DNA from: CAYMST01 sp964393115
GTDB taxonomy: Bacteria > Bacteroidota > Bacteroidia > Cytophagales > Cyclobacteriaceae
Assembly (NCBI GenBank): GCA_964393115.1
Contig: CAYMST010000309.1
Coordinates: forward strand, 1-5,409
Length of the DNA stretch: 5,409 bases
Reading direction: 5' to 3'
Both the position numbers and the translations under genes were made by a program. This document shows, one piece after another, positions 1 through 5,409 of the stretch. Within the stretch, counting starts at the first letter, position 1; each line of letters starts with the position of its first letter. The notes under the pieces are model-generated. The model ran no database searches. It was given only the letters and a program-made list of their open reading frames with translations, and was not told the DNA's origin.

Positions 1-331
1 AGAGGTATCTGAAGAATTCGGCAGCTCTAAATTCGCATATAAATGTATCAGCGCGATCCACTACTCAACACTAACAGCCTTAATACTGGATCATATATCT
101 CATTTGTTCCTTATTACTGATTGGCAGCTAACAAGCTCAAAAGTACCAGCCTCAAAAGAAGCAGGTCACAATCTATCTGAGCAATGAAAATAGCAAATCT
201 GTACTGGCAGAAATCCGTTACTCAGATGGATTAGGGTTCAACTGACATAAATCAGTCGACCATCTGATGCAGGTAAATGTTACGAAGGACTGTTCTTCAG
301 AACTTTACATCGTAAACAAAAGCACATCAGA
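1..331. other. Leader region upstream of the USP pair, no supportable gene
   Basis: No convincing gene lies in these 331 bases. One + frame is open from base 2 to a TGA at 185-187 (about 61 codons), but it has no start in the window, and its composition (rich in Ser, Thr and His) resembles no family I know, so I do not call it; a 3' remnant of an upstream gene cannot be excluded. The region holds the Crp/Fnr-type palindrome at 241-256, annotated separately. It also holds short inverted repeats: ATCTGAG (175-181) with CTCAGAT (221-227), CATC-T-GATG (261-269), and GTTCT-TC-AGAAC (292-303). The last would lie in the 5' untranslated region if transcription starts near 288-290. The bases just before the first gene are A-rich, as is usual for Bacteroidota translation starts. 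Confidence 0.5.
241..256. promoter_or_regulatory. Crp/Fnr-family operator-like palindrome
   Basis: ACTGA (241-245) and TCAGT (252-256) are perfect inverted repeats separated by six bases (CATAAA). This matches the general architecture of Crp/Fnr-family sites, NNTGA-N6-TCANN; the E. coli Fnr (TTGAT-N4-ATCAA) and Crp (TGTGA-N6-TCACA) consensus sites share the TGA-N6-TCA core. The centre (248.5) lies about 83 bases before the first USP start codon. If the protein acts as a class II activator centred near -41.5, transcription would begin near 290. A partial match to the Bacteroidota -7 element TAnnTTTG lies at 274-281 (TAAATGTT, four of six fixed bases), which is compatible with this. The promoter itself is inferred; the palindrome is directly visible. 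In Pseudomonas aeruginosa, Fnr-type control (Anr) of USP genes is established, so the placement makes biological sense. Confidence 0.6.
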
Positions 332-1165
332 ATGAAAAAGATATTAGTACCTACCGATTTTTCTGGCGAAGCTACCAATGCATTAAATTTTGCTGTACAG
401 GTAGCTGCTAAAATCAACGCTGAGATCATTTTACTCCACGCCTTAGAGATTGAAAGACCAAATTTTCAAGTTTCTGGAGAAATCAGCGCTGTCAATAGAG
501 ACATTCATTTTCAAGCAGAGATTATTAGCCGTTGTCTCCATAAACTACAAGAGATTGCGCAGCAATATCCAAATACGGCCATCATCACTAAAGCTACCGC
601 CGGCGATGCAGAAGAAGTGATTCAAAAGGCTGTTGAGCATTACGAAACCGATCTCGTAGTCATGGGATCAAAAGGGGTAAAAGGCTGGAAAGAACTTTTA
701 GTTGGTTCTCAAACAGAGAAAATAATTCGTTATGTAAAATGTCCCGTGCTGGTCGTGAAACAACCTATGGATTTAAATTTCCTAGAGTCGATTCTATTGG
801 CTTGTGACTTAACAGAAGAGAGCATACCTGTGGTCAATAAAGTAGTCGCCTTAGGTCAGGTATTAGAATTGAAAATTGACATTTTATACGTGCATTCATG
901 GAGGGATTACACCAAGAATGAGATGGGTTTACAAGAAGAAGTCTCAACATTCCTTCAAAAGACCAATGCCAACCAGTGCGATGTAAATATTATTTCACAC
1001 GACAACATCGAAAAAGCCATTATCAGCGTTGCGGACAAATTGGATAGCGGAATCATCGCCATGGCGACTCATGGTAGGAAAGGGCTCGTGCACTTTTTGA
1101 CGGGTAGCTTGACCGAAGATGTTGCTAATCATAGCAAGCGACCAGTACTTTCCGTGCTCAGCTAG
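332..1165 (+). CDS. Tandem-domain universal stress protein (UspA family), first of pair
   Basis: This 277-residue cytoplasmic protein carries two UspA-type alpha/beta domains, roughly residues 1-145 and 150-277, which fits the usual 270-290 residues of Bacteroidota tandem USPs. Domain 1 opens with the classic MKKILVPTDFS strand, whose Asp9 is the conserved nucleotide-site acid. It has a complete ATP loop, G112-x2-G115-x9-G125-S126, followed by the typical CPVLVV strand (137-142). Domain 2 begins with ILLACDL (Cys158, Asp159) and has the loop A245-x2-G248-x9-G258-S259, where the first glycine is alanine, a conservative change. Domain 1 should therefore bind ATP, and domain 2 probably does. USPs of this kind aid survival in starvation, hypoxia or other growth arrest; the exact client or signal is unknown. 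The ATG at 332 is chosen because it directly precedes the conserved first beta strand; the leader is A-rich without a Shine-Dalgarno. It lies 47 nt before a second USP and downstream of a Crp/Fnr-type palindrome, which suggests oxygen or energy control. Confidence 0.93.
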   Translation: MKKILVPTDFSGEATNALNFAVQVAAKINAEIILLHALEIERPNFQVSGEISAVNRDIHFQAEIISRCLHKLQEIAQQYPNTAIITKATAGDAEEVIQKAVEHYETDLVVMGSKGVKGWKELLVGSQTEKIIRYVKCPVLVVKQPMDLNFLESILLACDLTEESIPVVNKVVALGQVLELKIDILYVHSWRDYTKNEMGLQEEVSTFLQKTNANQCDVNIISHDNIEKAIISVADKLDSGIIAMATHGRKGLVHFLTGSLTEDVANHSKRPVLSVLS

Positions 1166-1212
1166 TTTATTCTTCAACCACAAAAATCATTAACAGACTA
1201 AAGTTAATTCTC

Positions 1213-1995
1213 ATGGATAAGGATCATAAAAAAACATTCTTAGTACCTTTTGACGGCGGTGAAGCCTCTACAAAAGCGTCTTATTTCGCACTGGAGATCG
1301 CTAAATTTGAACCCACCAAAATAGTATTTATACATCAAGATGCCATCCCGGAAGAAGAGGATGAAGTCACCATAGACAAAGACTTACGAAAAGCACTTTT
1401 CGACGCCGAAATAAGTTTTTACGTGATGGAAAAAAGAGGAGGCGAACTAACGGATGTTATTGTCGAAACAGCAGAGGAGTTAAATGCCGACCTCATCATA
1501 ATGGGAACATATGGCAATAATGGTACCTCTTTCGATACCAATACGAGTAAAATCATCGAAAGAGCAGGTTGCAGCGTACTAGCAATACCTTATAAAACCT
1601 CATTTAGTAAGATCAAACGGGTTGCTTTTGCCTGTGACTTTAGACATATCAAAGACTCTACGGCACTCATGAAATTTTGGTTTATAGCTCTTAAAATGAA
1701 GGCCGAGATCAAAATTGTTTTTGTCAATAGTGATAGAAAAAAGGTTTCAGAGTTTTGGAATGAAGAGGTCGAGCGCACACTAGAATTCTTTTTTGACAAT
1801 TTCACGCACGATTATGACATCGTGGAAGGAGAGGACATCGAGCAGGCCATTCATAACTATGTACATGATAAGAATATCGATTTGCTCGGTATCCTACCGC
1901 GAAATCACAATAAGAACAACTTGAGGGAAAGTACTGGTCAATTAACAAAACTGCTCTCTACACATGCTAGCATCCCAATACTTGCATTAGACTAA
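1213..1995 (+). CDS. Tandem-domain universal stress protein with degenerate nucleotide sites
   Basis: This 260-residue cytoplasmic protein is a second, divergent tandem USP, with domains at about residues 1-127 and 132-260. Domain 1 opens with KTFLVPFDGGEAS (Asp14 is the conserved acid) and has the loop G98-TY-G101-x9-T111-S112: the final glycine of the G-x2-G-x9-G-S/T motif is threonine. The strand SVLAIP follows. Domain 2 opens with RVAFACDF (Cys141, Asp142; the same Ala-Cys-Asp as in the preceding USP), but the expected loop around residues 225-245 has no G-x2-G pattern at all (LPRNHNKNNLRESTG). ATP binding is therefore doubtful in domain 1 and unlikely in domain 2. The protein may act as a non-ATP-binding partner of the upstream USP, or bind another ligand; this is inference. 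The start at 1213 gives a short polar N-terminus before the first strand. A 47-nt gap with no terminator-like hairpin separates it from the upstream USP, so the two are probably cotranscribed; a strong hairpin follows its stop codon. Confidence 0.88.
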   Translation: MDKDHKKTFLVPFDGGEASTKASYFALEIAKFEPTKIVFIHQDAIPEEEDEVTIDKDLRKALFDAEISFYVMEKRGGELTDVIVETAEELNADLIIMGTYGNNGTSFDTNTSKIIERAGCSVLAIPYKTSFSKIKRVAFACDFRHIKDSTALMKFWFIALKMKAEIKIVFVNSDRKKVSEFWNEEVERTLEFFFDNFTHDYDIVEGEDIEQAIHNYVHDKNIDLLGILPRNHNKNNLRESTGQLTKLLSTHASIPILALD

Positions 1996-2007
1996 ACACA
2001 TTTCATT

Positions 2008-2035
2008 AGGGAATAGCGTTTTGACGCTATTCCCT
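2008..2035 (+). terminator. Hairpin terminator or attenuator after the USP pair
   Basis: AGGGAATAGCGT (2008-2019) and ACGCTATTCCCT (2024-2035) form a perfect 12-bp stem with a TTTG loop (2020-2023), starting 12 nt after the USP stop codon. The position suits an intrinsic terminator of the USP transcript. The run of T after the stem is short and interrupted (CACTTTTC, four T), so termination may be incomplete. The next start codon is only 26 nt beyond the stem, so the hairpin would also lie in the leader of any read-through message and might modulate transporter expression. Confidence 0.6.
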
Positions 2036-2061
2036 CACTTTTCATCACAATACCAAGATTA

Positions 2062-3540
2062 ATGAGTACCTTCTCACAAAAACTAACGCTTTCGAATACC
2101 CCTTTCTTTTCAGAAAAAAAACGAGGGTTTCAACGATTGCTCTTCAAAGACATGAAGCTTTTCATCGCGTTGATCATACCGATATTATTGGCCGTGACTC
2201 CAAAAGAAGTTATCGGACTTGAAGCATTAACAGTAGTGCAGTATCGCGTGTTGATCATCTTTGTCTTTGCCGCTTTAAGCTGGATGCTTGAGCCCATTCC
2301 AGCGTATGCGACTTCTATTATTGTGATTGTCGCTCAGTTAATTCTAATTTCCGATGGAGGGCTATCCTTTCTGATAGATGATATTGACAAAGAAGCACTC
2401 ATCTCTTCCAAATCTATCTTTTCCACCTTTGCTTCTCCAATCATACTCTTATTCCTAGGAGGTTTTTTCATGGCCATTGCGGCTACTAAGTATGGGCTGG
2501 ATAAGCAACTAGCCGGGTTTATGCTTAAGCCTTTTGGCAGTAAACCTTCCACAGTGATGCTAGGGCTTATGCTGATCACCGCACTGTTCTCGATGTTTAT
2601 GAGTAATACCGCGACCACGGCGATGATGCTGGCGATCGTATTCCCCATTGTCAATACAGTTAACAAAAAGGATCCACTACGCAAGGCACTATTGCTTTGC
2701 ATTCCACTTGCCGCCAATATCGGAGGAATCGGTACGCCTATTGGCACTCCCCCAAATGCTATTGCCATGAAGTATCTCGCGGATATCACTACTATATCTT
2801 TCGGACAGTGGATGATGATTGGTATTCCATACGTTGCTGTCATGTTATTTCTCGGTTGGGTATTGCTTCGTGTGCTTTTCAAATCAGAAACCGAAGAGAT
2901 CAAATTGGCCTTATCCGAATCTTTAAAGCTCACTCCCCAATCCATCATTGTATTGGTGACCTTTGCAGGAACGGTATTCTTATGGATGACAAAATCCCTT
3001 CACGGCATGAATGCGTATGTTGTAGCCGTGATTCCGATTGCGCTATTTTTAGCACTGGGCATTATCAACAAAGATGATTTAAAAGGTATCAGCTGGGATG
3101 TGCTTTGGTTAGTATCAGGAGGTATCGCATTAGGGTTAGCATTGGACAAGTCTGGTCTGGCCAACTTTGCCATCAGCAGCTTACCACTAGAGTCTGTCAG
3201 TGCCTTGACCATATTAATTGGTCTTTCTTTCCTCGGTATGGTTATGGCCAACTTCATGTCAAATACCGCTGCGGCCAACCTTATGCTTCCATTGATAGTC
3301 GTGCTGGCCGGGACGATGACCTCCATATCCGATGTTGGAGGAACGCTAGTCGTGATTTTATCTGTAACGCTATCCGTTTCACTAGGGATGTCTCTTCCGA
3401 TAAGTACCCCTCCAAACGCGCTGGCCTTTGCTTCTGGTAAACTAGAAACGAAAGACCTGGCTCGTGTCGGAGTAATCGTAGGCATATTTGGCGTATTCAT
3501 GGTACTCCTGTTCATGTACGTTTATCACTTATTCATTTAG
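2062..3540 (+). CDS. DASS/SLC13-family sodium-coupled anion transporter
   Basis: This 492-residue inner-membrane protein belongs to the divalent anion:sodium symporter family (SLC13, relatives of VcINDY and CitT). These proteins move C4-dicarboxylates, citrate, sulfate or related anions, usually with sodium. Both halves of the internal repeat carry the family signatures: Ser181-Asn182-Thr183 and Ser400-Asn401-Thr402 at the hairpin tips, and Thr-Pro-Pro-Asn at 229-232 and 449-452, the first preceded by the glycine-rich GGIGTPIG. The matching loops in VcINDY coordinate sodium and substrate carboxylates. Hydrophobic segments are spread along the chain, for example at about 32-48, 62-96, 122-142, 163-198, 251-272, 292-309, 316-333, 345-361, 380-415, 426-445 and 467-491. 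The first 30 residues are polar and basic, presumably cytosolic. Met31 (2152), just before the first membrane segment, is an alternative start, but 2062 follows an A-rich leader and is preferred. The substrate cannot be read from sequence: dicarboxylate or sulfate are both possible. It sits 26 nt after the USP hairpin and 203 nt before a porin-like gene. Confidence 0.92.
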   Translation: MSTFSQKLTLSNTPFFSEKKRGFQRLLFKDMKLFIALIIPILLAVTPKEVIGLEALTVVQYRVLIIFVFAALSWMLEPIPAYATSIIVIVAQLILISDGGLSFLIDDIDKEALISSKSIFSTFASPIILLFLGGFFMAIAATKYGLDKQLAGFMLKPFGSKPSTVMLGLMLITALFSMFMSNTATTAMMLAIVFPIVNTVNKKDPLRKALLLCIPLAANIGGIGTPIGTPPNAIAMKYLADITTISFGQWMMIGIPYVAVMLFLGWVLLRVLFKSETEEIKLALSESLKLTPQSIIVLVTFAGTVFLWMTKSLHGMNAYVVAVIPIALFLALGIINKDDLKGISWDVLWLVSGGIALGLALDKSGLANFAISSLPLESVSALTILIGLSFLGMVMANFMSNTAAANLMLPLIVVLAGTMTSISDVGGTLVVILSVTLSVSLGMSLPISTPPNALAFASGKLETKDLARVGVIVGIFGVFMVLLFMYVYHLFI

Positions 3541-3553
3541 TAAAGTCAGTGAC

Positions 3554-3585
3554 AAGCATTCTCTTCTCAAGGGAGGAGAATGCTT
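3554..3585 (+). terminator. Hairpin after the transporter gene, possible terminator
   Basis: AAGCATTCTC (3554-3563) pairs perfectly with GAGAATGCTT (3576-3585). The stem can be extended inward by about three pairs including one G-T, leaving a loop near TCAAGG. It starts 14 nt after the transporter stop codon. Only one T follows the stem, so it lacks a proper T-tract and may instead protect the mRNA 3' end or belong to a larger fold with the neighbouring hairpin at 3585-3611. Confidence 0.45.
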
Positions 3586-3611
3586 TCAGGTGAATGCGAC
3601 GGTCACCTGAA
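3585..3611 (+). repeat. Second inverted repeat abutting the first hairpin
   Basis: TTCAGGTGA (3585-3593) and TCACCTGAA (3603-3611) form a perfect 9-bp stem with a nine-base loop (ATGCGACGG). It shares base 3585 with the preceding hairpin, so the two stems would stack or compete at their junction. No T-run follows, so it is not a standard terminator. The right arm can also pair with TCAGTGAC (3546-3553) with one bulged C, which would enclose the first hairpin; see the findings. Confidence 0.45.
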
Positions 3612-3713
3612 TTCCTACTGACTAAACCGCCAGCACGATATATAAAGTCTAGTTAAGAGCTGATATGAAATCTAGCAATGCGCTGTTGAAATCAACTCTT
3701 TTGTGCAATTACC

Positions 3714-3728
3714 ATATGGGTTCCATAT
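3714..3728. promoter_or_regulatory. Short inverted repeat just before the porin start
   Basis: ATATGG (3714-3719) and CCATAT (3723-3728) are inverted repeats around a GTT loop, ending 15 nt before the porin ATG. It could be a small operator or a weak hairpin next to the ribosome-loading region. A second short inverted repeat, GTTGA-AA-TCAAC (3685-3696), lies upstream. Neither matches a site I can name, and six-base repeats occur by chance in AT-rich spacers. Confidence 0.25.
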
Positions 3729-3743
3729 AAAAAAGACATTAAA

Positions 3744-4976
3744 ATGAGACTCACGCTTATCATTCTCCTATTACTAAGTGTCGCAAATCAAGTTTTCGGC
3801 CAAAAAAAATTTCCTTACACCAAAGTGAGCGGATACGTTCAGCTTTGGGCAAGACACACCATGCTCAATCCTGGAACAGTCGTAAATGAGGAAGTTTCCA
3901 GTAGTATCTCTGATGTCACCTTACGACGATATCGAGTCAAAGCGGCATATTATTTTGCTCCCAATAAATCCATTCGCATGGTTGTTGGGAATAACAACCA
4001 GAACCTGATGGATGGATCACCAATTAGTCTTCAGCTATTAGACTTCTACTATCAGCAAGAGGCCAGTTCATGGCTTACTTTCGGGATTGGAAAAGTTGCT
4101 GTGGCAGGTCCGTTACGTTACTCAGCACCACCCTCTAGTAGTAACTTGTCTGTAGATATTCCACTGCACCAAATCCCAACACTTAATAAGTGGGATCAAA
4201 AAGCACGAAAACTAACGGCATATGGATTGATTAGCCTAAACAATACTCGTGCGTTACTATCTATCTCACGACCAATCGTTTCTTCAGGGCTATCTACAAC
4301 TACCACCGGGGACTTTCGGGCAAGTGGACTTTCTCCTGTTTATGGTGCGTACATTCAGCACTACCTAAAAGGAAAGGAAGCCTTTAGAAGTCCTTACGCG
4401 AAAGCGACTTACTTAGGAAAAAAAGAACTTTTTGTCATCGGTATGGGGGTTCAGTACAGTCCACAGGCGATACTAGGAGTAGAAAACAATCAAGACTTTG
4501 CTTCTTTGGGAGCGGATGTATTTCTGGAAGAGCAAATAGGCCATGGTAAAAGTATAACCGGCTATTTTTCTTACCAACGAAATGTGATGGGTGACGATTA
4601 CCTTCGACAAGTCGGCGCTAATAACCCCGCCAAAAAAGGCACTGAAGATGCGCTCAACTTCTCTAAACCCGGTAATGCCGTCCCCCTAATCGGTAATGGC
4701 TCCTATTTACACACTCAACTCGGTTTGCTGACGGATGTTAAGTGGATTGACGCTAAGATCCAGTACTACGCAGAGATGAAAACAGGACAGTTTACCAAGT
4801 ATGACCTACAAACTCGTATCTGGGGTGGTGGACTCAACATCTTGCTAAATGGACACAAATCCAAGTTTACGCTCGGTGTGGAGAACAGGCCTTTTTACTT
4901 GATGGACGGAGAAGTGGACCTTTTACAGGCTGAGCGAAAAAGCACTTACGTGCTTCAATATCAGGTCAAAATTTGA
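3744..4976 (+). CDS. Outer-membrane beta-barrel protein, probable OprO/P-type porin
   Basis: This 410-residue protein starts with a signal peptide: Arg2, a Leu/Ile-rich core at about 3-14, and a likely cut after VFG (residue 19), leaving Gln20. The mature chain is built of alternating-residue strands and polar turns typical of an outer-membrane barrel, such as SGYVQLWARHTM (29-40), LRRYRVKAAYYF (60-71) and LLDFYYQQEASSWLTFGIGK (98-117). The order of an early strand, an Arg-rich strand with FAPNKSIRMVVG, a strand near DFYYQQ and a strand ending FGIGK resembles phosphate-selective porin O/P family proteins, which are usually about 380-450 residues. The chain ends with strand-like TYVLQYQVKI, finishing in Ile rather than the Phe favoured in proteobacteria. 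The family call rests on pattern, not on an invariant motif; a generic barrel protein of unknown function is the alternative. It probably allows small anions through the outer membrane and may serve the transporter encoded upstream, although a 203-nt spacer with hairpins suggests its own promoter. The ATG at 3744 is preceded by an A-rich leader. Confidence 0.75.
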   Translation: MRLTLIILLLLSVANQVFGQKKFPYTKVSGYVQLWARHTMLNPGTVVNEEVSSSISDVTLRRYRVKAAYYFAPNKSIRMVVGNNNQNLMDGSPISLQLLDFYYQQEASSWLTFGIGKVAVAGPLRYSAPPSSSNLSVDIPLHQIPTLNKWDQKARKLTAYGLISLNNTRALLSISRPIVSSGLSTTTTGDFRASGLSPVYGAYIQHYLKGKEAFRSPYAKATYLGKKELFVIGMGVQYSPQAILGVENNQDFASLGADVFLEEQIGHGKSITGYFSYQRNVMGDDYLRQVGANNPAKKGTEDALNFSKPGNAVPLIGNGSYLHTQLGLLTDVKWIDAKIQYYAEMKTGQFTKYDLQTRIWGGGLNILLNGHKSKFTLGVENRPFYLMDGEVDLLQAERKSTYVLQYQVKI

Positions 4977-5409
4977 TTTTGTAAAACAGGTACTGACACT
5001 ACATATTTGAATGTAGTCCTCATGTATATTCTACGTCGGTCTGATATGGTTAAAGTGTTCATTTGTCTCGAATAATTAAATAGAGCCAGTACTTAACTTA
5101 AGAACATACTGAAAAACTTAAATCAGGATCTTGTGTAATAAAGCTAGTCTTACGTTTTCTTCCTCTTTATTTCCTCGCCTCAAAAAGATGACAAACGCCA
5201 CGTAAGCTGCATCGATCAAGCTTTTTAATAACTATTTGTCCATTCAATTTTTTTTACGACCGCTTAGAATTATTTTAATCTCATAAAATAGTTTTTAACG
5301 TATCATAACAAGGCCTTTTGAGTTAAAGTTTTCAACTCTAGATAAAACTGCGAGATCGACTATTAACTGCGCTAAACCCAAAAACATGAATTCTTCATCT
5401 TCGAGCACT
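4977..5409. other. Downstream intergenic region, no supportable gene
   Basis: I see no gene with reasonable support in these 433 AT-rich bases. Two weak edge candidates exist. One is an ATG at 5386 on the + strand after an A-rich leader, open for eight codons (MNSSSSST) to the window end, which could be the start of a next gene. The other is a minus-strand frame entering from the right edge and ending at a TAA complementary to 5295-5297 (37 codons), which could be the tail of a convergent gene. They overlap, so at most one is likely real. Other visible structure: a hairpin at 4998-5017 (annotated separately), AAGCT (5204-5208) with AGCTT (5219-5223) followed by three T, an eight-T run at 5248-5255, and GAGTT (5320-5324) with AACTC (5334-5338). 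None is strong. Confidence 0.5.
4998..5017 (+). terminator. Weak hairpin after the porin gene
   Basis: ACTACAT (4998-5004) and ATGTAGT (5011-5017) form a perfect 7-bp stem with a six-base ATTTGA loop, 21 nt after the porin stop codon. The position suits transcript termination or 3'-end protection, but the stem is AT-rich and the next bases are CCTCATG with no T-tract, so an intrinsic terminator is only tentative. Confidence 0.3.

Noticed and set aside
2..187. An open + frame of about 61 codons from the left edge to a TGA at 185-187, possibly the 3' end of an upstream gene.
   Set aside because: There is no start in the window, no recognisable motif, an unconvincing composition, and the length is within what chance allows over six frames. 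It cannot be decided without the sequence to the left.
995..1805. Short antisense frames within the two USP genes (995-1183 and 1590-1805).
   Set aside because: They are shadows of well-supported USP coding frames and have no recognisable domain.
2334..3515. Long open frames antisense to the transporter gene (2334-2948 and 3000-3515) and in another + frame (2697-3077, 3105-3440).
   Set aside because: They overlap the clearly conserved transporter frame with its paired SNT and TPPN motifs, and their translations look like shadow sequence without family features.
3659..3676. GCTGATATGAAATCTAGC, resembling an Fnr-type site upstream of the porin.
   Set aside because: The GAT and ATC half-sites are separated by five bases rather than four and the outer bases do not match symmetrically, so it is not a convincing Crp/Fnr site.
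5109..5126. CTGA-N10-TCAG inverted repeat downstream of the porin, with half-sites like those of the 241-256 palindrome.
   Set aside because: The ten-base spacing does not fit the six-base spacing of Crp/Fnr-family sites.
5295..5409. A minus-strand frame of 37 codons entering from the right edge and ending at a TAA, possibly the tail of a convergent gene.
   Set aside because: It is too short to exceed chance, shows no motif, and has no terminator-like hairpin after its stop. It needs the sequence to the right.
5386..5409. ATG after an A-rich leader, open for eight codons to the window edge, possibly the start of the next + strand gene.
   Set aside because: Eight codons give no usable coding evidence, and the minus-strand frame overlaps it.
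1..5409. Search for CRISPR repeats, insertion-sequence ends, tRNA or rRNA genes, toxin-antitoxin pairs and defence genes.
   Set aside because: No regularly spaced repeats, transposase-like proteins, cloverleaf-like stretches or defence motifs were seen by eye in the window.

Overview
The window holds four complete protein genes, all on the + strand, and reads like Bacteroidota DNA, most like a free-living or marine member of the Cytophagia/Flavobacteriia type. The reasons are moderately AT-rich DNA, A-rich leaders with no clear Shine-Dalgarno sequence, tandem-domain universal stress proteins of the type common in that phylum, and an OprO/P-like outer-membrane barrel protein. This taxonomic placement is an inference; no rRNA or marker gene is present.

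Layout: 1-331 is a leader region with no supportable gene. It carries a perfect Crp/Fnr-type palindrome (ACTGA-N6-TCAGT, 241-256). Next come two tandem-domain universal stress protein (USP) genes, at 332-1165 and 1213-1995, 47 nt apart and probably one transcript. The first keeps its nucleotide-binding loops almost intact; the second has lost key glycines in both halves. A strong 12-bp hairpin (2008-2035) follows the pair. Only 26 nt later starts a DASS/SLC13-family sodium-coupled anion transporter (2062-3540) with both SNT and both TPPN signature motifs. A 203-nt spacer (3541-3743) contains two abutting hairpins with alternative pairing possibilities and a short inverted repeat close to the next start codon. 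The last gene (3744-4976) encodes a secreted beta-barrel protein, probably a porin of the phosphate-selective porin O/P type. The final 433 nt (4977-5409) contain no gene I can support.

Working model (inference): a Crp/Fnr-family regulator, plausibly responding to low oxygen or energy limitation, switches on the USP pair. The neighbouring inner-membrane carrier and outer-membrane porin could provide a two-membrane route for a dicarboxylate or inorganic oxyanion such as sulfate or phosphate. Regulatory linkage of the transporter and porin to the USP pair is not shown by the sequence, and the hairpins argue that they are at least partly separate transcription units.

I see no CRISPR array, insertion sequence, tRNA/rRNA, phage or defence gene. 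The most interesting points are the Fnr-type site, the asymmetric degeneration of the second USP, and the hairpins on either side of the transporter gene.
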